Shown here: piece after piece, positions 23,273-31,664 of the stretch | How the letters are laid out: each line of letters opens with the position of its first letter | How positions within the stretch are numbered: position 1 is the stretch's first letter | Source: Pelagibius sp. | Lineage (GTDB): Bacteria; Pseudomonadota; Alphaproteobacteria; Kiloniellales; Kiloniellaceae | NCBI RefSeq assembly: GCF_028289705.1 | Contig: NZ_JANQOI010000175.1 | Span: 1 to 56,079, forward strand | DNA length: 56,079 bases | Reading direction: 5' to 3' | Translations under genes and position numbers: made by a program | Notes under the pieces: model-generated | What the model saw: the letters and a program-made list of their open reading frames with translations, nothing else | The model's database searches: none | Told to the model about the DNA's origin: nothing

Positions 23273-23701
23273 GTGGTGGCAAAGCCGGAAGTGGCGGAAA
23301 AGATCCAGAAAAGCGACCGGGAATGGCGGGCGCTGCTGACCCCCGAGCAGTACCGTGTCACCCGGCGGGCCGGCACCGAGCGCGCTTTCACCGGCGCCTA
23401 CCACGATTGCAAGACCCCCGGCATCTACGCCTGCGTCTGCTGCGGCCAGCCGCTCTTCGCCTCCGAGGCCAAGTTCGACTCCGGCACCGGCTGGCCCTCC
23501 TTCACCGCGCCCCTGGCGGCGGAGGCAGTCGAGACGCGGGACGACCGCAGCCTCTGGGTCCGCCGGACCGAGGTGCTCTGCGCGCGCTGCGATGCCCATC
23601 TGGGCCATGTCTTCGACGACGGCCCCGCCCCGACCGGCAAGCGCTATTGCATGAACTCGGCGGCATTGACGCTCGATCCGGCGGGTGGACCGGAAGACTG
23701 A
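23273..23701 (+). CDS. msrB: Peptide-methionine (R)-S-oxide reductase
   Basis: The 142-residue product reduces the R form of methionine sulfoxide in cytoplasmic proteins. Zinc-binding CxxC pairs are seen at [11 protein letters not shown] and [14 protein letters not shown]. The substrate-site motif SGTGWPSF and the catalytic cysteine in RYCMNSAAL are intact. The GTG at 23273 follows a GCAGGAGC ribosome binding site. With the MsrP gene near 3 kb this gives the window repair systems for both compartments, although they are not linked in an operon. Confidence 0.95.
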   Translation: MVAKPEVAEKIQKSDREWRALLTPEQYRVTRRAGTERAFTGAYHDCKTPGIYACVCCGQPLFASEAKFDSGTGWPSFTAPLAAEAVETRDDRSLWVRRTEVLCARCDAHLGHVFDDGPAPTGKRYCMNSAALTLDPAGGPED

Positions 23702-23870
23702 CGGCCCCCGGCGTTCCGGCCGCCGGAAGAACTGATTGAAAAACGCAAGAAGCATCGACATTTAAAGCCGGCTCGGCCATTGTGCGGCCTGCCGCGACGC
23801 GAACCCCAGGCTTTTCCGGCCACTTGGCCTCTGGCCCCCTGCTCCAACGATCCTGAGTGCCACACCGACC

Positions 23871-24902
23871 ATGACAGCATTAGCGTTTTTGCAGGCGGGT
23901 GGCGGATTGGTGCTGTTGTTCATCGGTGGCGAAGTGCTGTTGCGCGGCGCGGTGGGCCTGTCCCTGCGCTTCGGCCTCTCCCCGCTGCTCATCGGCCTGA
24001 CGGTGGTGGCCTTCGCCACCTCCATGCCGGAACTGGTGGTCACCCTGACCGCGGGCCTGCAAGGCGCCCCCGACGTCGGCGTGGGCAACGTCGTCGGCTC
24101 CAACATCGCCAACATTCTGCTGATCCTCGGCGTCGCCGCCCTGCTCTGCCCGATCCTCAAGGAGCCGAAGCGGATTCTGCGCGATATTGGGGCCATGGTG
24201 GCGGCCACCGCGCTCTTCGTCGCGCTCGCCTTCATGCAGCGGATCGGGCTGGTCCACGGTGTGATGATGATCGCCCTGCTGGCCGTCTACCTCTGGGCCA
24301 GCTATCGCGCCGAGTTGAAGGGCGGCAACGACGCCGAGGCCGGGTTGGAGGCGATCGAGGAGACCGGTGCCGCCCCGCGCTCGGCCTGGGTGGCGCTGAT
24401 GCTGGTGGTCGGCGGGATCGTCGCCCTGGCGGCGGGCTCCGAACTGCTGGTGCGCGGCGCCCTGCAGATCGCCCGCGCCGCCGGCGTTTCGGAGACCGTC
24501 ATCGGGCTCACCCTCGTGGCCTTCGGCACCTCCCTGCCGGAACTGGCCACCGCCATCGTCGCCGCGGTCCGCGGCCATACCGAGGTCGCCCTGGGCAACG
24601 TCCTCGGCTCCAACATCTTCAACATCCTGCTGATCCTGGGCGCACTCTTTGTCGTGACGCCGGTGGCGGTGGCGCCGGAGATCCTCGGGTTCGACATCTG
24701 GGTGCTGCTCGGCGCAACCCTGATCGCGGTGCCGGTGATGCTCGTCGGCCGGCGCATCGGCCGAGTCGAAGGCGCGGTTTTCGTCGTACTCTACTGTGCC
24801 TTCATCTGGGTGCAGTTCGACCCGCACAAGCCGGCCGTCGCCGATCCCCTCGACGCGCCGGCGCAGAGCCTGCATCCGGCGACGGCGCCCTCTCGCGGAT
24901 GA
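23871..24902 (+). CDS. Calcium/sodium antiporter (YrbG family)
   Basis: The 343-residue integral membrane protein contains the two inverted alpha-repeats of the cation/Ca exchanger family. The first reads VAFATSMPELVVTL with GNVVGSNIANILLILG, and the second VAFGTSLPELATAI with GNVLGSNIFNILLILG. The acidic residue in each SxPEL motif binds the cation. About ten membrane helices are expected. The C-terminal tail beyond residue 320 is polar. Confidence 0.94.
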   Translation: MTALAFLQAGGGLVLLFIGGEVLLRGAVGLSLRFGLSPLLIGLTVVAFATSMPELVVTLTAGLQGAPDVGVGNVVGSNIANILLILGVAALLCPILKEPKRILRDIGAMVAATALFVALAFMQRIGLVHGVMMIALLAVYLWASYRAELKGGNDAEAGLEAIEETGAAPRSAWVALMLVVGGIVALAAGSELLVRGALQIARAAGVSETVIGLTLVAFGTSLPELATAIVAAVRGHTEVALGNVLGSNIFNILLILGALFVVTPVAVAPEILGFDIWVLLGATLIAVPVMLVGRRIGRVEGAVFVVLYCAFIWVQFDPHKPAVADPLDAPAQSLHPATAPSRG

Positions 24903-24993
24903 CGGCCGCGGCCAACGAAGAACTGCCCGACAGACGGAATTCGGATAGTCTCCTCCAAGCGGACACCACAACCGTCGTGGAATGCCCGAGCTT

Positions 24994-25404
24994 ATGAGCA
25001 AGAACCAAAGAGAGCAGATCGCGCCCGGTGCGGACAGGGTGGCGGTGGCGCAGCGTATCGTGATCCGTGACCTCACCCTCTCCTGCAGCATCGGGGTGAG
25101 CGACGAGGAGCGCGCGACGCGACAGCGCCTAAGGCTCAACCTTGATCTGCTGGTCGAGCCCGTGCCGCCGCGCAGGGACCACATCGGCGAGGTGTTGGAC
25201 TACGGCGTGCTCGCCGATGCGGTGCGGGAGCACTGCCTCACCGCCAACGTCCGCTTGCTCGAAACCTTGGCCGAGGACCTGGCCGGGATCTGTTTCGGCT
25301 TCCCGCAGGTGCTGAGCGCGGTCATCCGGATCGAGAAACTCGACCGCTATGCCGACATCGGCGGGATCGGGATCGAGATCGAGCGCCGGCGCGAGACGTC
25401 CTAG
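24994..25404 (+). CDS. folB: Dihydroneopterin aldolase
   Basis: The 136-residue product belongs to the FolB/FolX family of folate synthesis, cleaving dihydroneopterin to the hydroxymethyl pterin. Typical segments are IVIRDLTLSCSIGVSDEERATRQ, LDYGVLADAVRE and LLETLAEDLAG, the last with the pterin-binding glutamate. A second ATG four codons upstream (24982) is possible. The first 18 residues are not conserved. No other folate gene lies nearby. Confidence 0.9.
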   Translation: MSKNQREQIAPGADRVAVAQRIVIRDLTLSCSIGVSDEERATRQRLRLNLDLLVEPVPPRRDHIGEVLDYGVLADAVREHCLTANVRLLETLAEDLAGICFGFPQVLSAVIRIEKLDRYADIGGIGIEIERRRETS

Positions 25405-25848
25405 CCGGTCTCGATAGCGCCACAAAGATCGCTAAGCCCTTGCATTTGAAGCCAATACACCGCGCGCGGGGGGCCAGTTGTGCACAGGGTTGGGCGGCCG
25501 CTCCGCTCCCCCTAATGAGCCTATGGCAAATTTGGGGCTCCGCCGTTTACTTTATTCTTGACTTGTTTTTCTGTTTGAAAAATCAATAGATTAGAATTAT
25601 CTGCCTAAAAAATATGCAGATTAACAAAAATGTAGAAATAACTAAGGCTCGTCCTCCAGCCCCTATGGATAATAACAGAGTTATCCACAGCACCCGTGGA
25701 TAGAATATCGGCGTTCCCGGAACGTCGCGGGAAGGTCTGCCGGATGGATGACCAGCGGCCCCAGCCCGGGCGTGACCGGGGCGTTGACCGGGGCGCCGAC
25801 AGTTGTTTCTCTACCCGCCGGCCTCTCCGCATAAGCGTCTGATTCGCA
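25405..25848. other. AT-rich intergenic island with DnaA-box-like and IHF-like sites (possible replication origin)
   Basis: This 444-base gap is the most AT-rich part of the window; about 25546-25655 is near 75% A+T by eye. To its right are TATGGATAA (25664-25672, reverse TTATCCATA), TTATCCACA (25681-25689, an exact DnaA box) and GTGGATAGA (25696-25704, reverse TCTATCCAC). TTGTGCACA lies at 25478-25486. AATCAATAGATTA (25581-25593) fits the IHF consensus. The combination is origin-like, but a DnaA-controlled promoter of uvrC is the alternative, and usual alphaproteobacterial origin neighbours are absent. Confidence 0.45.
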
Positions 25849-27861
25849 ATGACCAAAGCCCCCAAGCGCCGTGTGAACGACCCCTCCATCGGGGGCAAGC
25901 GTTCGGCCATGGGGATGGAAGAGGACCCGCCGGAGCCCTTCACGCCGGAGCCGGCGGACCCGGATCAGGCCACGCCCGAGGATGACGAGGCCGCCGCCGA
26001 GGCAGGCCTGCGCGGTCTGGCCCATGGCGTCGCGGTCATCGCCGAGACGGTCAAAACGCTGGCCGCCGGTCCGGGTGTCTATCGTATGCTGAACCGCCGC
26101 GGCGATGCCCTCTACGTCGGCAAGGCGCGCAACCTGAAACGCCGGGTCACCGCCTACACCCAGATGGCCAAGCTGCCGCGGCGCCTGCAGCGCATGGTGG
26201 CGGAGACCGTCGCCATGGAAGTGGTGGAGACCCATACCGAGGTCGAGGCGCTGCTGCTGGAAAGCAACCTCATCAAGCGCTTCATGCCGCGCTACAACGT
26301 GCTGCTGCGCGACGACAAGTCCTTCCCCTACATCCTGCTGACCGACGATCACGCGGTGCCGCAGATCACCAAGCACCGCGGCGCGCAGGAACGCGAGGGC
26401 GACTACTTCGGCCCCTTCGCTTCCGCCGGCGCGGTGAATCGCACCATCACCGCGCTGGAGCGTGCCTTCCTGCTGCGCTCCTGCTCCGATGCCGTCTACG
26501 CCGCCCGCACGCGCCCCTGCCTGATGTATCAGATCAAGCGCTGCTCGGCGCCCTGCGTCGACCGCATCTCCGCCGCCGACTATCTCGACCTGGTGCGCCA
26601 GGCGCGCGCCTTCCTCACCGGCCGCTCCCAGGACGTGCAGCAGCAGCTCGCCGGTGCCATGGAGGCCGCCGCCGCCAAGCTGGACTACGAGGGCGCCGCC
26701 GTCTTCCGCGACCGCATCCGCGCCCTCGCCCACATCCAGTCGCACCAGGACATCAACATCGAAGGCGTCGACAACGCCGACGTCATCGCCGCCCATGAGG
26801 AGGGCGGCCAGATCTGCATCCAGGTGTTTTTCTTCCGCGCCGGGCGCAACTACGGCAACCGCGCCTACTTCCCGAGCCACGACAAGAGCCTCGGCGTGCG
26901 CGCCGTGTTGAGCGCCTTCGTCGCACAGTTCTATGAGAACAAGCCGGTGCCCAAGGCGATCCTCGTCAGCCACGCCCTGGCGGAGGAGGAACTCCTGACC
27001 GAGGCCTTGACCGTGAAGGCGGAGCGCAAGGTACAGATCCTGCAGCCGCGGCGCGGGGCCAAGCGCAAGCTGATCGACAACGCCCTGCACAACGCCCGCG
27101 AGGCTCTCGCCCGGCGCCTGGCGGAAAGCAGCAGCCAGCGCCGCCTCCTGGAACGGCTCGGCGAGGCCTTCGGCCTGGAGACAACGCCGGAGCGGATCGA
27201 GATCTACGACAACAGCCACATCCAGGGCAGCGAGCCCTACGGCGGCATGGTGGTGGCGGGGCCCGAGGGCTTCGTCAAGAACGCCTACCGCAAGTTCCGC
27301 ATCAAGGACCCGAACACCGTCGGCGGCGACGACTACGCGATGATGCGCGAGGTGTTGACCCGGCGCTTCAAGCGCGCCCTGAAGGAAGACCCGGAGCGCA
27401 GCGGCGAGAGCTGGCCGGACCTGGTGCTGCTGGATGGCGGCCTTGGGCAACTCAACGCGGGGGTCGAGGTGCTGGCCGATCTCGGCCTCGGCGACCTGGC
27501 CATCGCCGCCATTGCCAAGGGCCCGGACCGTGACGCCGGGCGGGAGCGCATCTTCGTGCCCGGCAAGCCCTCCTTCATGCTGCAGCCCCGCGACCCGCTG
27601 CTTTACTTCATTCAGCGGCTGCGCGACGAGGCGCACCGCTTTGCCATCGGCAGCCACCGCGCCGGCCGGGCCAAGGCGCGGCTGCGCTCGGTCCTGGACG
27701 AGGTGCCGGGGATCGGCGCCAAGCGCAAGAAGGCCCTGCTGCTGCATTTCGGCGCCGCCAAGGCGGTGGCCCGGGCGGGGTTGGCCGATCTTGAGGCGGT
27801 GGAGGGCATCAGCAAGGCCGTCGCCCGCAAGATCTATGATCATTTTCATAAAGAGAGTTGA
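25849..27861 (+). CDS. uvrC: UvrABC excinuclease subunit C
   Basis: The 670-residue product makes both incisions in nucleotide excision repair. After a polar, acidic N-terminal extension of about 70 residues, the GIY-YIG domain starts at [24 protein letters not shown] (3' incision). A UVR motif ([14 protein letters not shown]) follows, then the RNase H-like domain ([23 protein letters not shown]) for 5' incision and a C-terminal helix-hairpin-helix pair ([17 protein letters not shown]). The long N-terminus is common in Alphaproteobacteria. The start lies just right of the AT-rich island. Confidence 0.96.
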   Translation: MTKAPKRRVNDPSIGGKRSAMGMEEDPPEPFTPEPADPDQATPEDDEAAAEAGLRGLAHGVAVIAETVKTLAAGPGVYRMLNRRGDALYVGKARNLKRRVTAYTQMAKLPRRLQRMVAETVAMEVVETHTEVEALLLESNLIKRFMPRYNVLLRDDKSFPYILLTDDHAVPQITKHRGAQEREGDYFGPFASAGAVNRTITALERAFLLRSCSDAVYAARTRPCLMYQIKRCSAPCVDRISAADYLDLVRQARAFLTGRSQDVQQQLAGAMEAAAAKLDYEGAAVFRDRIRALAHIQSHQDINIEGVDNADVIAAHEEGGQICIQVFFFRAGRNYGNRAYFPSHDKSLGVRAVLSAFVAQFYENKPVPKAILVSHALAEEELLTEALTVKAERKVQILQPRRGAKRKLIDNALHNAREALARRLAESSSQRRLLERLGEAFGLETTPERIEIYDNSHIQGSEPYGGMVVAGPEGFVKNAYRKFRIKDPNTVGGDDYAMMREVLTRRFKRALKEDPERSGESWPDLVLLDGGLGQLNAGVEVLADLGLGDLAIAAIAKGPDRDAGRERIFVPGKPSFMLQPRDPLLYFIQRLRDEAHRFAIGSHRAGRAKARLRSVLDEVPGIGAKRKKALLLHFGAAKAVARAGLADLEAVEGISKAVARKIYDHFHKES

Positions 27862-27919
27862 ACGGCTCGGGCTCTGGGTTGCCGCGGGCGTCTGTGGTAG
27901 AAGGAACCCAGCCGCATTA

Positions 27920-28185
27920 GGGCCTGTCGGCATTCATCTCGCCGTCGTGGTCCGAGCGAATTTGGCCCTCGGTTAGGAGCGACGAGGAAGGACATGCCCA
28001 AGCATATTCGACGAGGAACGACGCGGCCGCGGGCCAAATGCGCCGGATCCCTTCGGGACGGGGCAGATATGCGCCAGGGCCGCGTCGCGGACGCCTTGTG
28101 GGGCACCACCCCACGGCACCGCCCGCTCCTAGCCCTGGCGAATAGCTGCTCCCGCCACGACGGCGAGATGAATGTCGACAGGCCC
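27920..28185. mobile_element. 266-bp MITE-like element with 31-bp terminal inverted repeats
   Basis: The left end begins GGGCCTGTCGGCATTCATCT (arm 27920-27950) and the right arm (28155-28185) is its reverse complement with one mismatch. A TA dinucleotide flanks each side (27918-27919 and 28186-28187). The interior holds a second inverted pair (CGACGCGGCC and GGCCGCGTCG), making the whole element a broken palindrome. No transposase gene is inside. TA duplication and GGGCCTGT-type ends resemble non-autonomous relatives of IS630 or IS5-family elements, so movement would need a transposase elsewhere. It fills most of the uvrC-pgsA gap. Confidence 0.8.
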
Positions 28186-28256
28186 TAGGCCGGGGGGCAC
28201 CATCGCCGAGGGGCGTCAAGACCCAGATCATGCTCTAGGAAGGATTCCCGAGGGTC

Positions 28257-28826
28257 ATGCTGACCAGCCTGCCAAACCTGCTGACACTCTCGCGCATCGC
28301 GGCCATTCCCCTGTTGCTGGTGCTGCTCTACCTGGACACGCCGCTGCTGCGCTGGTTCGCCCTGGCAGGCTACATCCTGGCCTGCGTCACCGACTACTTC
28401 GACGGCTATCTGGCGCGCCATATGAACGAGGTCTCGCCGCTGGGCCGCTTCCTCGACCCCATCGCCGACAAGCTGCTGGTGGCCTCGCTCATCGTCATGC
28501 TGGTGGCCACCCAGCAGATCGCCGGCCTGCTGATCATCCCGGCCATAATCATCCTGGCGCGGGAGATCCTGGTCTCCGGCCTGCGGGAATACCTCGCCGA
28601 GATCAAGGTCTCGGTGCCGGTGACCACGCTGGCGAAGTGGAAGACCACCATCCAGATGATCGCCCTCGGTTTCCTCATCGTCGGCGACGCCGGCCCGGCC
28701 ATCATCCCGGTGCAGTGGATCGGCGAGGCCGGACTGTGGATCGCCGGTGTCCTCACCGCCATCACCGGCTACGACTATCTCTCCCGCGGCCTCAAGCACA
28801 TGGTGAGCCAGAGCCCCGGTGAGTAG
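28257..28826 (+). CDS. pgsA: CDP-diacylglycerol--glycerol-3-phosphate 3-phosphatidyltransferase
   Basis: The 189-residue membrane enzyme makes phosphatidylglycerol phosphate. The CDP-alcohol phosphotransferase signature is intact: DYFDGYLARHMNE followed by GRFLDPIADK, giving the D-DG-AR-G-D-D metal and substrate site. About five or six hydrophobic segments are visible. It follows uvrC as in many proteobacteria, but here the MITE separates them, so it may depend on a promoter within or after that element. Confidence 0.95.
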   Translation: MLTSLPNLLTLSRIAAIPLLLVLLYLDTPLLRWFALAGYILACVTDYFDGYLARHMNEVSPLGRFLDPIADKLLVASLIVMLVATQQIAGLLIIPAIIILAREILVSGLREYLAEIKVSVPVTTLAKWKTTIQMIALGFLIVGDAGPAIIPVQWIGEAGLWIAGVLTAITGYDYLSRGLKHMVSQSPGE

Positions 28827-28870
28827 AGATCCACGTCACGCAGAGCGCCGGCAGTCATGAGCGGGCGGCC

Positions 28871-29398
28871 ATGAGCGGACCCGGGCGCGTCATCGGCTTC
28901 GCCGGCTGGAGCGGCAGCGGCAAGACCACCCTGGTCACCGGGCTGATCCCCGTGCTGGTGGCCCGCGGGCTGACGGTCTCCACCATGAAGCACGCCCACC
29001 ACAGCTTCGACGTCGACAAGCCCGGCAAGGACTCCTACGAGCACCGCACCGCCGGGGCGACGGAAGTGATGATCGGCTCGGGCAAGCGCTGGGCGCTGAT
29101 GCACGAGCTGCGCGACGCGCCGGAGCCGGACAGTCAGGCCTTAATGCAATTCATGTCACCCGTGGACCTGCTGATCATCGAGGGCTGGAAGGCCGAGGGC
29201 CACGAGAAGATCGAGATCCACCGCCCCTCTGTCGGCAAGCCCCTGATCCAGCCCGACGACCCGAAGATCGTCGCCGTCGCCTCGGACGAAGACCTGCCGG
29301 GCCTGGCGGTGCCGCGCCTCGACCTCAACGACACCGCCGCCATCGCCGATTTCATCGTCGCGCATTGCGGCTTGGCGGGTAGAGTCATGGAGCGCTAG
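28871..29398 (+). CDS. mobB: Molybdopterin-guanine dinucleotide biosynthesis adaptor MobB
   Basis: The 175-residue product has the P-loop GWSGSGKTTL near residue 13 and the MobB signatures STMKHAHHSFDVDKPGKDS, EHRTAGATEV and DLLIIEGWKAEGHEKIEI. MobB is a GTP-binding partner of MobA in forming the guanine-dinucleotide form of the molybdenum cofactor. It opens a cofactor block with moeA, moaD and moaE. An ATG 14 bases upstream reads into a stop after five codons and is not the start. Confidence 0.94.
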   Translation: MSGPGRVIGFAGWSGSGKTTLVTGLIPVLVARGLTVSTMKHAHHSFDVDKPGKDSYEHRTAGATEVMIGSGKRWALMHELRDAPEPDSQALMQFMSPVDLLIIEGWKAEGHEKIEIHRPSVGKPLIQPDDPKIVAVASDEDLPGLAVPRLDLNDTAAIADFIVAHCGLAGRVMER

Positions 29399-29421
29399 AT
29401 GATTTCGCTTCGCGATAATGC

Positions 29422-29499
29422 GGTTCCAGCCCGCTCCCCCGCCCGGCCACCCATAGGATACGGGTGCTGGGTGGCCGGGCGGGGGAGCGGGCCGGCGCC
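29422..29499 (+). repeat. 78-bp palindromic repeat, copy 2
   Basis: It begins GGTTCCAGCCCGCTCCCCC and ends GGGGGAGCGGGCCGGCGCC, with CCGGCCACCC and GGGTGGCCGG arms around the loop ATAGGATACGGGTGCT. It lies inside the molybdenum cofactor block, ending 24 bases before the moeA start, so an operon transcript would carry the hairpin next to the moeA ribosome binding region. Confidence 0.85.
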
Positions 29500-29523
29500 G
29501 AACCGCCCGAAGGGCGACTAAGC

Positions 29524-30792
29524 ATGGCGCAGTTGAGTGACGATTGCTTCGCCCAGGGCGGCCCGCTGATGCGGGTCGACGAAGCCCGCGCCCTGCTGGC
29601 CGACCAAGTGGTGGCGGTGACCGGGCGCGAGACCGTGGCGCTGACCGAAGCCCTGGGGCGCATCCTCGCCGAGGACGTGGTCTCAGCCGTCGACATCCCG
29701 CCGGCCCCCAACTCCGCCGTCGACGGCTATGCGGTCTACCACGCCGACCTCGACCCCGAGGCCGAGACCCGGCTGCCCATCGCCGGGCGTATCACCGCCG
29801 GACAGCAGGACCTACCCGCCGCGCCGCGCGGTAAGGCCGTGCGCATCTTCACCGGCGCGCGCATGCCAGCCGGAGAGGATGGCGGTCCCGACACGGTGAT
29901 GATGCAGGAGGACTGCACCGTCGAGGGCGACACCGTGGTCATCCGCCCGGGCATCAAGAAGGGCGCCAACGCCCGCAAGGCCGGGGAGGACGTGACCCGG
30001 GGCAGCACCGTGCTCCACGCGGGCCAGCGGCTGCGCCCCCAGGACGTCGGCCAGGCCGCCGCCGTCGGCCGGCAAGAGCTGCTGGTCTCGACCCGGCTCA
30101 GGGTGGCGCTGTTTTCCACCGGCGACGAGCTGCGCGAACCCGGCACCGAGCTCGGCGCCGGCGCCATCTACGATTCCAACCGCTACACCATCCATGCCCT
30201 CCTGACCGGCCTCGGCTGCGCCGTCGACGACCTGGGCATCCTGCCGGACCGTCTGGACGCGGTGCAGGCCGCGCTCGCCGACGCCGAGGGCCGCCACGAT
30301 CTCATCGTCACCTCCGGCGGTGTTTCCGTGGGCGAGGAGGACCACGTGAAGACCGCCGTCGAGGCGCTGGGCAAGCTGCACCTCTGGCGCCTGGCGGTGA
30401 AACCGGGCCGGCCCATCGCCCTCGGCCAGGTGGGCCCGGTTCCCTTCGTCGGTCTGCCGGGCAATCCGGTGGCGGTGGTGGTGACCTTCCTGACGGTTGT
30501 GCGCCCGCTGATCCTGCGCCTCATGGGCGGACGCGATACACCGCCCCACACCTTCCGGGTGCGCGCCGGCTTCGACCACAAGAAAAAGAAGGACCGCCGC
30601 GAATGGGTGCGCGCCCGGCTGGTCGACGATGCCTCCGGGGCGCTGACCGCCGAGAAGTTCCCGCGCGAGGGCGCCGGCATCCTTTCGTCGTTGGTCGCCG
30701 CCGACGGCCTGGTGGAACTGCCCGAGGACTTGACCCGCCTGGAGGCCGGCGCGATGGTGGACTTCCTGCCGTTCAGCGAAGTGGCGCAGTGA
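29524..30792 (+). CDS. moeA: Molybdopterin molybdotransferase
   Basis: The 422-residue product inserts molybdate into adenylylated molybdopterin. It has the MoeA segments PPAPNSAVDGYAVY, the nucleotide/pterin site SGGVSVGEEDHVK, KPGRPIALGQV and GLPGNPVAVVVTF. The frame continues upstream through the 78-bp repeat, but the ATG at 29524 gives the normal N-terminus. The ribosome binding site is weak (GAAGGGCGACTAAGC). moaD follows 10 bases after the stop. Confidence 0.95.
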   Translation: MAQLSDDCFAQGGPLMRVDEARALLADQVVAVTGRETVALTEALGRILAEDVVSAVDIPPAPNSAVDGYAVYHADLDPEAETRLPIAGRITAGQQDLPAAPRGKAVRIFTGARMPAGEDGGPDTVMMQEDCTVEGDTVVIRPGIKKGANARKAGEDVTRGSTVLHAGQRLRPQDVGQAAAVGRQELLVSTRLRVALFSTGDELREPGTELGAGAIYDSNRYTIHALLTGLGCAVDDLGILPDRLDAVQAALADAEGRHDLIVTSGGVSVGEEDHVKTAVEALGKLHLWRLAVKPGRPIALGQVGPVPFVGLPGNPVAVVVTFLTVVRPLILRLMGGRDTPPHTFRVRAGFDHKKKKDRREWVRARLVDDASGALTAEKFPREGAGILSSLVAADGLVELPEDLTRLEAGAMVDFLPFSEVAQ

Positions 30793-30802
30793 GGAGAAGC
30801 CC

Positions 30803-31054
30803 TTGAAGCTGTTGTATTTCGCCTGGGTGAAGACCAAGACCGGCCGTGCGGAAGAAGAAGTGAACCCGCCGGCGGGCGTCGCCACCGTGGGCGAACTGCT
30901 GACCTGGCTGGAAGGCCGCGGGCCGGAGTTTGCCGATGCCCTCTCCGACCGGGAGGCCATCCGCGTCGCCGTCAACCAGTCCTTCGCCAAGCCCAGCGAC
31001 CCCGTCGGCCCCAACGACGAGGTGGCGCTGTTTCCTCCCGTGACGGGAGGTTAG
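30803..31054 (+). CDS. moaD: Molybdopterin synthase sulfur carrier subunit
   Basis: The 83-residue ubiquitin-like protein ends in VTGG, the double glycine that carries the thiocarboxylate sulfur. The start is TTG at 30803, after a GAGGAGAAG ribosome binding site. The next gene begins two bases after its stop, so MoaD and MoaE, which form one complex, are translated from adjacent frames. Confidence 0.94.
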   Translation: MKLLYFAWVKTKTGRAEEEVNPPAGVATVGELLTWLEGRGPEFADALSDREAIRVAVNQSFAKPSDPVGPNDEVALFPPVTGG

Positions 31055-31056
31055 AG

Positions 31057-31527
31057 GTGATCCGGGTCCAGGAACAGGACTTCGACGTCGGCCAGGAGTT
31101 GGCCGCACTCACCGCCGGCAACACCGCCATTGGAGGGCTCACCGTCTTCGTCGGTCTGGTGCGGGATATGGCGGGCGGCGCCGGGATCAGCGCCATGACC
31201 CTGGAGCACTACCCGGCGATGACCGAGAAGATGCTCGCCGGGATCGAGACCGAGGCGCAGGCGCGCTGGCCCCTGGAGGCGACACTGATCATCCACCGCC
31301 ACGGGCGCCTCGAACCCGGCGACCAGATCGTCATGGTGGCCGCCGCCTCGGCCCATCGCGAGGCCGCCTTCGAGGCCTGCCAGTTCCTCATGGACTGGCT
31401 GAAGACCAAGGCCCCCTTCTGGAAGCTGGAGGAAACCGAGCAGGGGCCCCAATGGGTCGACGCCCGCGCCAGCGACGATGCCGCCGCCGCAAGGTGGGTG
31501 AAGCGCGATCCCGACGCGGCGGAGTAG
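31057..31527 (+). CDS. moaE: Molybdopterin synthase catalytic subunit
   Basis: The 156-residue product converts precursor Z (cPMP) to molybdopterin with MoaD as sulfur donor. It shows TVFVGLVRDMAGG, LEHYPAMTEKML, HRHGRLEPGDQIVMVAAAS and the catalytic lysine region WLKTKAPFWKLE. A GTG start at 31057 is preceded by GGAGG overlapping the moaD stop region. The rest of the cofactor pathway (moaA, moaC) is not in the window. Confidence 0.95.
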   Translation: MIRVQEQDFDVGQELAALTAGNTAIGGLTVFVGLVRDMAGGAGISAMTLEHYPAMTEKMLAGIETEAQARWPLEATLIIHRHGRLEPGDQIVMVAAASAHREAAFEACQFLMDWLKTKAPFWKLEETEQGPQWVDARASDDAAAARWVKRDPDAAE

Positions 31528-31553
31528 CGCTTCGGACCCTGCCGCCCCACCGG

Positions 31554-31664
31554 CTGTCATCCCGGCCTTGAGCCGGGATCCATGGTGACGCGCGCAAGAG
31601 CCCTTCCGTGATACGTCGCGCCTGTCCCCGCGATGGACCCTGAATCATGTCCGGAGCGACGATT
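31554..31664. repeat. Alphaproteobacterial palindromic intergenic element (REP-like)
   Basis: The stretch begins CTGTCATCCCGGCCTTGAGC, whose ATCCCGGC and GCCGGGAT arms (31559-31566, 31572-31579) form a hairpin. It ends with a diverged partner around GCGATGGACCC and TCCGGAGCGACG. Elements of the form GTCAT-hairpin-ATCCATGG are common between genes in Alphaproteobacteria. It sits between convergent moaE and an MFS gene and overlaps the end of the latter. Confidence 0.6.

Noticed and set aside
28172-28822. A plus-strand frame starting in the right end of the MITE and running over pgsA
   Set aside because: The sequence is a shifted reading of pgsA with repetitive Arg/Pro/His content; pgsA itself carries the full signature motif.
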